Shown here: positions 1 to 7,522 of the stretch, piece by piece
How positions within the stretch are numbered: position 1 is the stretch's first letter
Layout of the letters: each line of letters starts with the position of its first letter
Source of the DNA: an uncultured Prevotella sp.
Lineage (GTDB): Bacteria; Bacteroidota; Bacteroidia; Bacteroidales; Bacteroidaceae
Length of the DNA: 64,000 nt
Assembly: GCA_946415755.1 (NCBI GenBank)
Contig: CAMKTS010000001.1
Span: 124,001 to 188,000, forward strand
Direction: 5' to 3'
Position numbers and translations under genes: made by a program
Notes under the pieces: generated by a model
What the model was told of the DNA's origin: nothing
Seen by the model: only the letters and a program-made list of their open reading frames with translations
Database searches by the model: none

Positions 1-26
1 TTTTGATTTTTATATATCCATCCTAC

Positions 27-671
27 TTATCCAATATACTGCATGATGAGGTCTGCCATTTCCTCCTCCGTCTTCCCATCGGCAGTGACGACGAGCTGGT
101 AGTTGCGGGTGTCGTAGCGCGACGTGCCGGTGTATTTCTTCACGTAGTTCTCACGCATCTTATCCACCTTGTCGATAATCTTGCGAGCCTCTTCCTCGGT
201 GATATTCTGCTTGCGGGCCACGCGCTCCACGCGGTGCGCCATCGAGGCCTGAATGAGAATGCTCAGGTGGTTGGGATGGTAACGGAATACGTGGAAGCCG
301 CTGCGACCGGCCACGACACACGACTTCTCAACGGCGAGGTCCTGCAAGATCAGCGTTTCGGTCTTGAACATCTCGTCGGTGGTCAGCAGGTCGGGTGCGT
401 CGCCCTTCTGTGGCAGGTAGTAGTCCATGCTCATGCCTCCGTCAATCTTCAGAATGCGCTCCACGTCGGCCCACCAACTATGCTTGCGGCCCTTCAGTCG
501 CTCAATCTCTTCGGTGGTGAGGTTATACTTCTCCTGCAAAGCCTTGATGACGGCCTTGTCGTAGAAAGGCACGCCTAACTTTTCTGCCAACAGGCGGCCG
601 ACGGTACGTCCGCCGCTTCCCAGTTCACGATTGATCGTGATAACAAATTGCTCGTTCTTGTTCATTTTCAT
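27..671 (-). CDS. cytidylate kinase-like family protein
   Basis: A 214-residue P-loop protein of the cytidylate-kinase-like family, a group of probable (d)NMP kinases whose exact substrate is not fixed by sequence. The N-terminus reads FVITINRELGSGGRTVGRLL, giving a GSGGRT phosphate-binding loop near residues 16-21. The centre has CVVAGRSGFHVF, and a basic RVERVARK-type lid follows. I chose the start at 671 (MKMNKNEQ) because homology begins there; the frame stays open upstream to 857 but that stretch looks like 5' leader. A TAATTTTG -7 element at 824-831 gives a leader of about 145 nt. The protein is not the housekeeping Cmk of about 230 residues. Family confident, substrate not. Confidence 0.85.
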   Translation of the reverse strand: MKMNKNEQFVITINRELGSGGRTVGRLLAEKLGVPFYDKAVIKALQEKYNLTTEEIERLKGRKHSWWADVERILKIDGGMSMDYYLPQKGDAPDLLTTDEMFKTETLILQDLAVEKSCVVAGRSGFHVFRYHPNHLSILIQASMAHRVERVARKQNITEEEARKIIDKVDKMRENYVKKYTGTSRYDTRNYQLVVTADGKTEEEMADLIMQYIG

Positions 672-823
672 CTTGTTTATTTTTTTTATGGTCAGTTTCA
701 TGCAGAAGCCATGCTTGGCAGGCTCTTCTGTAACTTGCTTGCACTGCTCAGAGAGTTCTGCACAGCTAAATACAATATAAGGTGTGATACCCGTTTCATG
801 TCGTTGTTCGCAAATTTTGCTTG

Positions 824-831
824 CAAAATTA
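824..831 (-). promoter_or_regulatory. promoter -7 element for the kinase-like gene
   Basis: TAATTTTG on the minus strand matches the Bacteroidetes TAnnTTTG -7 consensus. Transcription would start near 817, well upstream of the 671 start codon. I see no convincing -33 TTTG. Confidence 0.4.
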
Positions 832-933
832 CACATTTTTGTCGAATAACCGTCCAAGATGTCAGAGCTTTTCTCAAATTTGAGTGTAAATTGTTACGCA
901 ATAATCAAACAATGTAGCATTCCTTCTTCTTTC

Positions 934-1398
934 TTATAGCGTGATGCTCTCTATCCTGAACCGCTGGATGCCGGCAGGAACGCGCACTTCTACGACATCG
1001 CCTACCTTCTTGCCCGTCAGTGCCTGGGCGATGGGCGACTTGATAGAGATTTTCCTTTCCATGATGTTGGCCTCGTGGGGGCTGACGATGGTGTAGGCCA
1101 CCGTGCAGTTGTTGGCCAGATTGGTGATTTCGACCTTGGTGAGCAGGCCTACGGCATCAGAGGCCAGGCGTTTTGTGTCGATGACCCTGGCAAATTCCAG
1201 TACCCGCTGCTTGAAACGTATCCTGCCCAGCAGCCGCGACTGCTCGCGCTTGGCGGCATGATACTCGAAGTTCTCGCTGAGGTCGCCCTTGTCGCGCGCC
1301 TCTGCGATGGCCTCCCTGACTCTCGGCAGTTCTACGCTCTCCAACTGATGTAGTTCGGCTACCAGCTTGTCGTAGCCTTCCTGAGACATGTATTCCAT
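934..1398 (-). CDS. greA: transcription elongation factor GreA
   Basis: Full-length GreA, 154 residues (family about 158). It binds the secondary channel of RNA polymerase and stimulates cleavage of backtracked transcripts. The N-terminal coiled coil carries the signature LREAIAEARDKGDLSENFEYH-type acidic tip, seen here as RDKGDLSENFEYH around residues 36-48, with the catalytic acidic pair D and E. The C-terminal FKBP-like domain ends in VEVRVPAGIQRFRIESI. The start MEYMSQEGYDKL matches the family. It stands alone, with a long gene-free segment upstream. Confidence 0.97.
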   Translation of the reverse strand: MEYMSQEGYDKLVAELHQLESVELPRVREAIAEARDKGDLSENFEYHAAKREQSRLLGRIRFKQRVLEFARVIDTKRLASDAVGLLTKVEITNLANNCTVAYTIVSPHEANIMERKISIKSPIAQALTGKKVGDVVEVRVPAGIQRFRIESITL

Positions 1399-1528
1399 AA
1401 CGTTCTATTATTTTGAATCATCTTTCTTTCCCCCTCTTAATACTAACGTATAAACTTGCATATTATTTTCATCCCACACCATATTTTTCCACCGATGATG
1501 GTTTTTCATAAGTAGCCGCTTGGCTGTC

Positions 1529-1566
1529 GTGAAGAGCCTCTTCACGGCGGTGAGTGGCCTCCTCAC
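1529..1566. repeat. two 17-bp palindromic units, 21-bp period
   Basis: Unit one at 1529-1545 is GTGAAGAGCCTCTTCAC, a perfect 8-bp-arm palindrome around one base. Unit two at 1550-1566 is GTGAGTGGCCTCCTCAC, a degenerate copy. A half-like copy, GTGACCTCTTCAC, lies at 1600-1612. Confidence 0.7.
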
Positions 1567-1700
1567 AGGACTCGCGCGTGCTGGGAGTTTCCGGTACCAG
1601 TGACCTCTTCACTATAACGGAATAGCGAAATAATCTGTCAATCTGTCACTAACAAATACAAACCGCTGATAATGAGTATAATACGGCATGACAGATATGG

Positions 1701-1930
1701 TGACAGATATAGTGATAGAATGACAGATTCCCTTTGGATGTTAGAGCGTTATCAGTAGATGAATAAGGTCCACTGATGATGTACGATTTGTGAGAAGTAC
1801 ACACAGGGAAACCATCGGTTTCTTCGTAAGAAACCACTGGTTTCTCAATAAGAAACCGATGGTTTCTGCATGATAAATTCTGAAAAGAGTCCGTAAATAG
1901 CAATCTGTCATTCTATCACTATATCTGTCA
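1701..1930. repeat. 29-bp perfect inverted repeat flanking palindrome array
   Basis: The 29 bases at 1701-1729 are the exact reverse complement of 1902-1930, with 172 bp between. The first mismatches fall just outside, at 1700/1931 and 1730/1901. Each arm starts and ends with a TGACAGAT octamer. Further octamers lie at 1633, 1641, 1689 and 1971. This resembles the termini of a MITE-like element or a protein-binding iteron region. Confidence 0.8.
1808..1866. repeat. three 22-bp palindromic tandem units
   Basis: GAAACCATCGGTTTC, GAAACCACTGGTTTC and GAAACCGATGGTTTC start at 1808, 1830 and 1852. Each 15-bp palindrome (GAAACC-N3-GGTTTC) is followed by a 7-bp spacer. The spacers are too short for a CRISPR. 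Similar units occur inside the CbiA-CbiP gene at 13030-13131. Confidence 0.8.
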
Positions 1931-2132
1931 TGTTGCAACACGTTGTAATTCAATACGTTGCACGGATTTATGACAGATTGACGGATTTTTTTGCAAAAAC
2001 AGAAGTTGACATAAAAAAATCATTGTTAAGCGTTCTCTTCCTTCATTTCACCAGAGAAAAAGTCAGCTAAGTTAACTTCATTACAGCTACAAGGGTGAAA
2101 GAGACCCTGCTGAGTTCACGCTACCCAAATAT

Positions 2133-2168
2133 CGTAAAATATAAAAGCTGGCCAACGCGTGACCAGCT
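2133..2168 (-). terminator. intrinsic terminator of the small RNA
   Basis: Minus-strand hairpin AGCTGGTC-ACGCGTT-GGCCAGCT followed by TTTATATTTT, an 8-bp stem with a T-rich tail. Confidence 0.75.
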
Positions 2169-2279
2169 CTATAATTGAGTGAAGGAAACCAAGCGGCAAG
2201 GTCGAATTGCTCATCATCTCTGCGTTCGCAGCCATGCCACCGTTCCGCACATCGTGGCTCTACTTGGCTTCTCCTTTCA
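2135..2279 (-). ncRNA. putative small structured RNA with own promoter and terminator
   Basis: On the minus strand a textbook promoter (TTTGG at 2312-2316, 19-nt spacer, TATCTTTG at 2285-2292) is followed by about 145 nt and then a U-tailed hairpin. The 5' end GTGAAAGGAGAAGCCAAG pairs with CTTGGTTTCCTTCAC further on, closing a long stem-loop, and a CTGC-GAAC-GCAG hairpin lies inside. No open frame fits. I looked for the SRP-RNA GGAAGCAGCC loop, tmRNA and RNase P cores and did not find them, so the class is unknown. Confidence 0.65.
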
Positions 2280-2284
2280 CGCTG

Positions 2285-2316
2285 CAAAGATAGGTATTTT
2301 TCTCTTATCTTCCAAA
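2285..2316 (-). promoter_or_regulatory. promoter of the small RNA
   Basis: TTTGG at 2312-2316 and TATCTTTG at 2285-2292, 19 nt apart, on the minus strand: a near-consensus Bacteroidetes housekeeping promoter. Confidence 0.7.
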
Positions 2317-2441
2317 TTTTTGGGCAGCGAATTCAAAGAAAAATGCATTTTTCCTTTGATGAGTCGTGAAAAAAGTTCAGCTAAGGCTAAATTTTTTCGC
2401 AGTTTTTTCTTTGAAAGGACATTTCTTTCCAAAATTATTAG

Positions 2442-2449
2442 TATCTTTG
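2442..2449 (+). promoter_or_regulatory. promoter -7 element of structured RNA
   Basis: TATCTTTG matches TAnnTTTG exactly; transcription would start near 2456. The -33 element is less clear (TTTC at 2422-2425). Confidence 0.55.
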
Positions 2450-2455
2450 CCCTCG

Positions 2456-2692
2456 GTTCGGGGAGAAATCCGGACTAATAGAAGCATTCGCTATTATTTC
2501 GCGTTAAGCCAAGAGCTTCGGAAACTCAAGTTGGTATAATAAGCACGAAAATAATATGTGAAGGTGGCTGACGTAAGTTGGTGGCCTCAATGTTCTCCCA
2601 AAAATGCGATGCATACGCCATAGGGCGTGATGCATTCTTAGGGAGAACATCTCCGGGGTACCGTTCCGAGGCCGCCCCGTGCTTAACGCGAT
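2456..2692 (+). ncRNA. putative structured RNA, possibly 6S-like
   Basis: A transcript starting just after the promoter folds into one long interrupted rod. CGCGTTAAGC (2500-2509) pairs perfectly with GCTTAACGCG (2681-2690). GTGGCCTC (2581-2588) pairs with GAGGCCGC (2668-2675). ATGTTCTCCC (2590-2599) pairs with GGGAGAACAT (2641-2650). The apex is ACGCC/GGCGT (2615-2628). A long helix with internal loops fits 6S RNA or the Bacteroidales-1-type RNAs in shape, but I cannot confirm sequence identity. It could also be a long 5' leader of the methyltransferase gene. No terminator is visible at its end. Confidence 0.5.
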
Positions 2693-2726
2693 AGGAATTG
2701 TGTCACGCTCTTCTTATACGTGTTAG

Positions 2727-2763
2727 CGATTGATAGTCGATGCAGACTTAAAACTATCAATCG
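2727..2763. promoter_or_regulatory. inverted repeat abutting the methyltransferase start
   Basis: CGATTGATAGT (2727-2737) and ACTATCAATCG (2753-2763) form a perfect 11-bp inverted repeat with a 15-bp loop, ending 3 bases before the ATG at 2767. It could be an operator for self-limiting expression of a restriction-modification operon, or an RNA hairpin masking the start codon. Confidence 0.5.
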
Positions 2764-2766
2764 TGT

Positions 2767-3897
2767 ATGGCAAATACAAATTTAGCAAATGCCAAATCGG
2801 CAAAGAATGATGAGTTCTATACACAGTACACCGACATTCAGAAGGAAATGAACGCCTATCTGGAGTACAATCCTAATGTATTTCGTGGAAAGACGGTATT
2901 GTTGCCTTGCGACGATCCTGAGTGGAGCAACTTTACCAAGTTCTTTGCTCAGAACTTTGAATTGCTTGGTTTGAAGAAGCTGATTTCTACAAGCTTTGCT
3001 CCAGAATCGAAGAAATACAAGATGCCTTACCACCCCACTCTCTTTGAGACCTCTCAGCCTTATTTTGATGTAGACAAGAGTAAAACGAATGGAAAGATAT
3101 TCGTCTTGGAGCGTGGCGTGACTGGTGATAACCGTATAGACATCAATGACCTTGAATGGCAATATCTTGAAGGCGATGGAGATTTTCGCAGTAAGGAAAT
3201 ACGGAAGCTGCGTGATGAAGCAGACATTATTGTGACTAATCCTCCATTCTCGTTGTTTAGGGAGTTTGTTGTTTGGTTAATGGATTCAGAAAAACAATTC
3301 GCTATCATAGGAAATGTCAACTCAATTTCATACAAAGAAGTTTTTCCATTGGTTAAAGATAACAAGATGTGGATGGGGGTAAGCATTCATAGCGGTGACA
3401 GGGAATTTGGAGTGCCAGACACTTATCCACTTGAAGCCTCTGGCTGGAGAATTGACGAAAATGGAAATAAGTATATTCGTGTAAAGGGCGTGCGCTGGTT
3501 TACAAACATCGACCATGGAAGACGACATGAGCCACTGCAATTAATGACAATGGCAGAGAACTTTAAGCATAGTAAGCACAAAGAAATCAAAGGTCAGAAA
3601 GACTATGCGCATTACGAAAACTATGATGCGATCGATATTCCTTTTACAGATGCAATCCCCTCTGATTATAAAGGGGCAATGGGCGTTCCAATTACTTTTC
3701 TTGACAAATACTGCCCAGAACAGTTTGACATTATTGGACATCCGCATGGGGATTATGGCTTGGAATTAGGTTTGAAACCATATCCTCGTGAATTAAAGGA
3801 ATTGAATAAAGGACTTCGTGATGGCGATTTATACTATATGAAGGATGGTAAACCAGAATTACCTTATCGTAGAATACTAATCCGTATAAAGCAATAG
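2767..3897 (+). CDS. EcoRI-type adenine-specific DNA methyltransferase
   Basis: A 376-residue enzyme that would transfer a methyl group from S-adenosylmethionine to adenine N6 in DNA. It resembles the EcoRI modification methylase family: KNDEFYTQ near residues 13-20, the catalytic NPPF at 158-161 in DIIVTNPPFSLF, and the conserved block AIIGNVNSISYKEVFPL followed by WMGVSIHSG. Length fits the family (about 325-380). The DUF262-HNH gene starts 3 bases after its stop, so the two are almost certainly co-transcribed. The local sequence is more AT-rich than the core genes, consistent with transfer. The recognition site is unknown; it need not be GAATTC. Confidence 0.88.
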   Translation: MANTNLANAKSAKNDEFYTQYTDIQKEMNAYLEYNPNVFRGKTVLLPCDDPEWSNFTKFFAQNFELLGLKKLISTSFAPESKKYKMPYHPTLFETSQPYFDVDKSKTNGKIFVLERGVTGDNRIDINDLEWQYLEGDGDFRSKEIRKLRDEADIIVTNPPFSLFREFVVWLMDSEKQFAIIGNVNSISYKEVFPLVKDNKMWMGVSIHSGDREFGVPDTYPLEASGWRIDENGNKYIRVKGVRWFTNIDHGRRHEPLQLMTMAENFKHSKHKEIKGQKDYAHYENYDAIDIPFTDAIPSDYKGAMGVPITFLDKYCPEQFDIIGHPHGDYGLELGLKPYPRELKELNKGLRDGDLYYMKDGKPELPYRRILIRIKQ

Positions 3898-3900
3898 CTT

Positions 3901-5070
3901 ATGAAGACTACACGAGCAATCTATACCGTTGAGCAACTTTGCGACGGCTTTGAGTATAACGAATTGGAGGGCAAAGGTCTTTATGGCTTGGCTGGTCAAT
4001 TGACCATTCAGCCTGAATATCAGCGTAACTACATCTATGCTGACGGCAAGAGAGATGTAGCTGTGATAGAATCTGTACTGAAAGGCTATCCACTTGGTCT
4101 CCTATATTTTAATAAGGTGGATGGCGGTAGACTTGAAGTGCTAGATGGACAACAGCGTATCACATCACTTGGTCGTTTCATCAAGAATAAGTTTGCTGTC
4201 AAGATAGATGGCTTGGAGCAAATCTTCGACGGACTGAACGAGGGGCTTCAGCAGAAAATTCTCAAGACGGAACTGCTGGTGTATATCTGTGAAGGTGAGG
4301 GCGAGCATGCAGAAGAGGAAATCAAGAATTGGTTTAAGACCATCAATATCGCAGGTATTCCGTTGAATCATCAAGAGGAGCTGAACGCTGTGTTCTCTGG
4401 ACCTTTTGTTTCTGCTTGTAAAGCGGAGTTCAGTAATTCTCAGAATGCCAATATACAGAAGTGGGAGTCGTATGTGAAAGGTCCTGCTAATAGGCAGATG
4501 TTCTTGGCTGCTGCGTTAGAGTGGGTGAGCAAGGGCAATGTGGATGGCTATATGACTGCTCATCGTCGTGATGAGAACATCAATGAGATAAAGACCTACT
4601 TCAATACAGTTATCGACTGGGTAGACTCTAAGTTTGATGATGTCTATGAAGAGATGCAAGGCCTGAACTGGGGCGAGCTCTACGAACGTTTCCACTCGTT
4701 GCCTTTGAACCATTCTGAGTTGTCTGCAAAAGTGTATGAACTAATGCACGACGATTACATTACCAATCGTCGAGGTATCTTCGAATACGCACTTGGAGCT
4801 TGTAAGGACACTAAGTTGCTTAATGTGCGGTTGTTTGACAAACCCACAATGCGCAAGGTCTATCAGGAGCAGACAGACAAAGCCAAAGCTGAAGGCGTAA
4901 GCAATTGCCCATATTGCGCTATCGGACACGATGCCAATCGCCAGCGTATCTGGAAACTGGAAGAAATGGATGCCGACCACGTGACAGCCTGGAGTAAGGG
5001 CGGTGCAACGGAAATCGCCAACTGCCAGATGCTGTGTAAGACACATAATAAAGCGAAAGGAAATAGATAA
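3901..5070 (+). CDS. DUF262 and HNH endonuclease domain protein
   Basis: A 389-residue protein with an N-terminal DUF262 (ParB/Srx-like, GmrS-type) domain and a C-terminal HNH nuclease. DUF262 marks are QPEYQRNY at 37-44 and DGQQR at 82-86, the nucleotide-hydrolysing signature of the family. The HNH part has CPYC at 336-339, then DADH (H360), N374 and CKTHN (H382/N383). DUF262 nucleases include GmrSD (modified-DNA restriction) and SspE (phosphorothioate-linked defence). Pairing with a methyltransferase suggests the opposite logic: the partner protects host sites and this protein cuts unmodified DNA, or it senses the modification. The role is inferred. Confidence 0.85.
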   Translation: MKTTRAIYTVEQLCDGFEYNELEGKGLYGLAGQLTIQPEYQRNYIYADGKRDVAVIESVLKGYPLGLLYFNKVDGGRLEVLDGQQRITSLGRFIKNKFAVKIDGLEQIFDGLNEGLQQKILKTELLVYICEGEGEHAEEEIKNWFKTINIAGIPLNHQEELNAVFSGPFVSACKAEFSNSQNANIQKWESYVKGPANRQMFLAAALEWVSKGNVDGYMTAHRRDENINEIKTYFNTVIDWVDSKFDDVYEEMQGLNWGELYERFHSLPLNHSELSAKVYELMHDDYITNRRGIFEYALGACKDTKLLNVRLFDKPTMRKVYQEQTDKAKAEGVSNCPYCAIGHDANRQRIWKLEEMDADHVTAWSKGGATEIANCQMLCKTHNKAKGNR

Positions 5071-5121
5071 CCCCCCAAAAATGTCGTATATATAATTCTA
5101 TAAACTAAATACGAGTAATTT

Positions 5122-5934
5122 ATGAAAAAAAATGTTGTTTGGGCTCTTAGCGCCTTAGTGATGATGACAATGATGTGTGTGGGATTTACTTCTTGTGGAA
5201 GCGATGGTGACGATTCACCGAACAATCCAGGTCAAGGAGACGTTGGTATAACACAAGTTGGCGATATATACTATTTAGATGGCACCTGCAGTCGAACGTT
5301 GATGTCAGGGAAAACACCAATAGGTATTGTGGTCTGTCTTGGTAGCGACGGCGCTTCAGAAGGCAAACACGGACTAGTGATGGCGTTGCGCAATTCTGGA
5401 AAGAAAGGCTATGCCAATACTCCCGCTCCTACTGATCGAAGCCTGTTCCCCGTGATAACATCGTACAGCGAAGCATTGGCCGATTTTAATGGTGTTGCAA
5501 AGACGAAATGGCTGGCAGAACACGATTCGCCAGTGTCCACAAGCGTTGCCGAGTACGGTGTCAATACGCCAGGCGAGACCTCAGGATGGTTTGTTCCGAG
5601 TGTAGGGCAGTGGTTGGCTGCCATCAATGCGTTCGGAGCAAACGTAACGAAGGATGGCAAAATTGGTGATGCCAAGTTTGTTGATGCCATGAACAGCGCA
5701 TTGGCAAAGGTCGGAACAGACGGAACTGATTTTGAGTCTCTGACTACATATGCAGGTTCTGGTCAATTGGGGTATTTCCAGACCAGTTCCTATGGTCCTT
5801 ACTACAGCAGTCATACCGGTGAGCAAACAGGCTATGGATTCTGTTTCATAAATTTTGGTGCTACACAAAACGTCTATTTCAAGACGAACAACGGAATGTC
5901 ATCCTTCTATATCCGTCCATTCCTCGCCTTCTAG
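5122..5934 (+). CDS. DUF1566-like lipoprotein
   Basis: A 270-residue lipoprotein: the signal peptide MKKNVVWALSALVMMTMMC runs into the lipobox FTSCGSD, with acylation at the cysteine near residue 26 and an acidic DGDD tail after it typical of surface export. The body has SGWFVPSVGQWLAAINAFG, resembling the GWRLPT-x-W core of DUF1566/fibrobacter-type domains and of fimbrillin-associated lectin-like folds. The C-terminus YIRPFLAF is also typical of these. No enzyme motif is visible. It starts 51 bases after the nuclease gene and may be read through from it, though no functional link is evident. Confidence 0.65.
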   Translation: MKKNVVWALSALVMMTMMCVGFTSCGSDGDDSPNNPGQGDVGITQVGDIYYLDGTCSRTLMSGKTPIGIVVCLGSDGASEGKHGLVMALRNSGKKGYANTPAPTDRSLFPVITSYSEALADFNGVAKTKWLAEHDSPVSTSVAEYGVNTPGETSGWFVPSVGQWLAAINAFGANVTKDGKIGDAKFVDAMNSALAKVGTDGTDFESLTTYAGSGQLGYFQTSSYGPYYSSHTGEQTGYGFCFINFGATQNVYFKTNNGMSSFYIRPFLAF

Positions 5935-6286
5935 TCGGTGAGTTCTAAAAATCAGGGTCGGTTTCCCCAGATTTAAAGAAAACGGGGTTCAAAGGAAACG
6001 GGGGTTGCCAGGATCACGTGACGGTTCTCTGATTCGTTTTTTGAAGAGAAACAGAGCAAGGAATGAAATGAAGAACAGGATGGAATCACCGCTCCATCCT
6101 GTTTCTTGCAAAAAACGTTCTGTCTGCCCAAGTTGGAATTCGAAATCGACCGTCTTGCCTATGTGCTTTATGGTATGACGGAAGATGAACCAACGGTCGC
6201 TGTTCGAATGATCACAGAACATCCCCTGATTACCCTGATTACCTATGCTCGGCCTATGCTACGCCTACGCTACGATATCGCTTGGA
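5935..6286. other. gene-free interval between convergent genes
   Basis: About 350 bases with no credible gene; two short open frames lack family character. It holds a strong hairpin (listed) and a run of related words around 6222-6275 (CCTGATTACCCTGATTACC, then CTATGCT/CTACGCT variants). Confidence 0.6.
6074..6110. terminator. bidirectional terminator-like hairpin
   Basis: AACAGGATGGA (6074-6084) and TCCATCCTGTT (6093-6103) form a perfect 11-bp stem with an 8-nt loop, followed by TCTTGC on the plus strand. Its place between convergent genes fits termination. Confidence 0.6.
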
Positions 6287-7495
6287 TTACTCAAAACCAT
6301 CTTTGAGGAATCTGCGCAGGGAGAGATGAGTGATTCCGTTCTCGTCGCGCTGTGTCAGGAGCGGCGTGGCACTGATGACATATTTCGGGTGGTTATCGCG
6401 AATCTTCTCCAGAGGACCGAATTCTCGGTCACGAGTAGTCTGCTCTGCCACGATGTAACTGGCTTGCACATAAACGGTTTTCCCCTGCTTAGTGCATACG
6501 AAATCCACCTCTCCGGCATTCAGCACGCCCACCTTCACGTCATAGCCAAGATAACACAGATGCTTATAGATGGCATTCTCTATCACCTTCTCGATATATG
6601 AATCCATGCTGCCTTCTGCCTTGAGGTTACGGAGTCCGAGGTCGTCCCAGTAGATTTTCTCGTTCGACTGGAATAGCTTCTTTCCGTGAATATCATAGCG
6701 AGGGACAACATCCAGCAGGTACGCTTCCGTGTAGAATCCGCGATACAACAGAACCAGATTGGAGGAGACATCTTCCTGTTGTGCCTTCATGTATTTGGAT
6801 ATGCTATTGGCAGAGGTGAGTTTCCCAGTGGTGTCGGCATAGAAGGCGATGAGATTGTTCAGGAACGGAACGTTGCGGATGTCGTGACGCTCAATGATGT
6901 CCTTGAGCATGATGGTGTTGAATACGCTGGAGAGGTAGGCCCACACCTGTTCGTCGTTGTCAAGTCCCACCTTTCTAAGACCTGGGAGTCCACCATAGTT
7001 CAAGTAGGTCATCAGGCTCTCGTCGCTGTCTGCCAGACCGTGGAACTCCAGAAACTCCGAATAGGTGAGCGGATGGATGCGCACCTCCACGTGACGTCCG
7101 GCAATCAAGGTGGCTAGTTCGCCGGAAAGCATCTTGGAGTTGCTGCCCGTGATGATGACGTCGGTGTTTTCTTCTGTGTACCAGTTGCAAACGCTTTCCT
7201 CGAAGAGGTCAATTTCCTGCGCTTCGTCAATGAGGATATAGTTGTGCTTGCCAGGCAAAAAACGCTCTTCAATCCAACTATCGAGGTCATCCTTGGTTTT
7301 AATGTCCTTGAATGCTTTTTTCTCCTTGTCGATGTAGATGATATTGGCATCCTTGTCGTCTTTGTGACGCTGGATGAAGTCCTTCACTACATAACTTTTC
7401 CCTACACGGCGGGAGCCGACAATGGCCACAATATTGCCTTTTCCTATCCAAGAATCCACAATATCAGCGTAATATTTCCTTGTAATTACTTCCAT
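6287..7495 (-). CDS. AAA ATPase with DUF4143 domain
   Basis: A 402-residue ATPase of the AAA_14-DUF4143 group, common and poorly understood in Bacteroidetes. Walker A is GSRRVGKS at 27-34 and Walker B is ILIDEAQE at about 87-94. A sensor-like VIITGSNSKMLSG follows, and the C-terminal DUF4143 domain ends with EVDFVCTKQGKTVYVQASY, the nuclease-like fold fragment usual for this family. Complete. Monocistronic, with a TATCTTTG promoter 20 bases upstream and AT-rich palindromes behind it. Confidence 0.9.
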   Translation of the reverse strand: MEVITRKYYADIVDSWIGKGNIVAIVGSRRVGKSYVVKDFIQRHKDDKDANIIYIDKEKKAFKDIKTKDDLDSWIEERFLPGKHNYILIDEAQEIDLFEESVCNWYTEENTDVIITGSNSKMLSGELATLIAGRHVEVRIHPLTYSEFLEFHGLADSDESLMTYLNYGGLPGLRKVGLDNDEQVWAYLSSVFNTIMLKDIIERHDIRNVPFLNNLIAFYADTTGKLTSANSISKYMKAQQEDVSSNLVLLYRGFYTEAYLLDVVPRYDIHGKKLFQSNEKIYWDDLGLRNLKAEGSMDSYIEKVIENAIYKHLCYLGYDVKVGVLNAGEVDFVCTKQGKTVYVQASYIVAEQTTRDREFGPLEKIRDNHPKYVISATPLLTQRDENGITHLSLRRFLKDGFE

Positions 7496-7514
7496 AATAG
7501 CTGCATTTTGGGTG

Positions 7515-7522
7515 CAAAGATA
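7515..7522 (-). promoter_or_regulatory. promoter -7 element of the AAA/DUF4143 gene
   Basis: TATCTTTG on the minus strand, transcription start expected near 7508, leaving a leader of about 13 nt. Upstream lie two related palindromic words containing ATTGTTT (about 7531-7546 and 7570-7589). Confidence 0.6.

Larger units (their letters stand above)
1399..2132. other. repeat-rich gene-free segment
   Basis: No credible gene. Short open frames here overlap repeats and lack family character. The segment holds two groups of palindromic units, a 29-bp inverted repeat and eight copies of TGACAGAT in both orientations, each listed separately. The clustering suggests a remnant of a small mobile element or its terminal region; this is inference. 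Confidence 0.6.

Noticed and set aside
1808..1866. CRISPR array
   Set aside because: Repeats are 15-bp palindromes with 7-bp spacers and only three units; no cas genes nearby.
1649..1953. Short minus-strand proteins
   Set aside because: They consist of translated octamer and palindrome repeats, with no start context.
2135..2279. SRP RNA
   Set aside because: The apical GGAAGCAGCC-type loop is missing.
2179..2478. 99-residue plus-strand protein
   Set aside because: The frame lies over the minus-strand small RNA and two promoters and has no protein character.
2456..2692. RNase P RNA
   Set aside because: GGGGAGAAATCCGGAC is slightly like the GAGGAAAGTCCGGGC core, but no other conserved RNase P blocks are present and the length is too short.
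6106..6306. 66-residue plus-strand protein
   Set aside because: It overlaps the end of the convergent ATPase gene and begins in a terminator hairpin.
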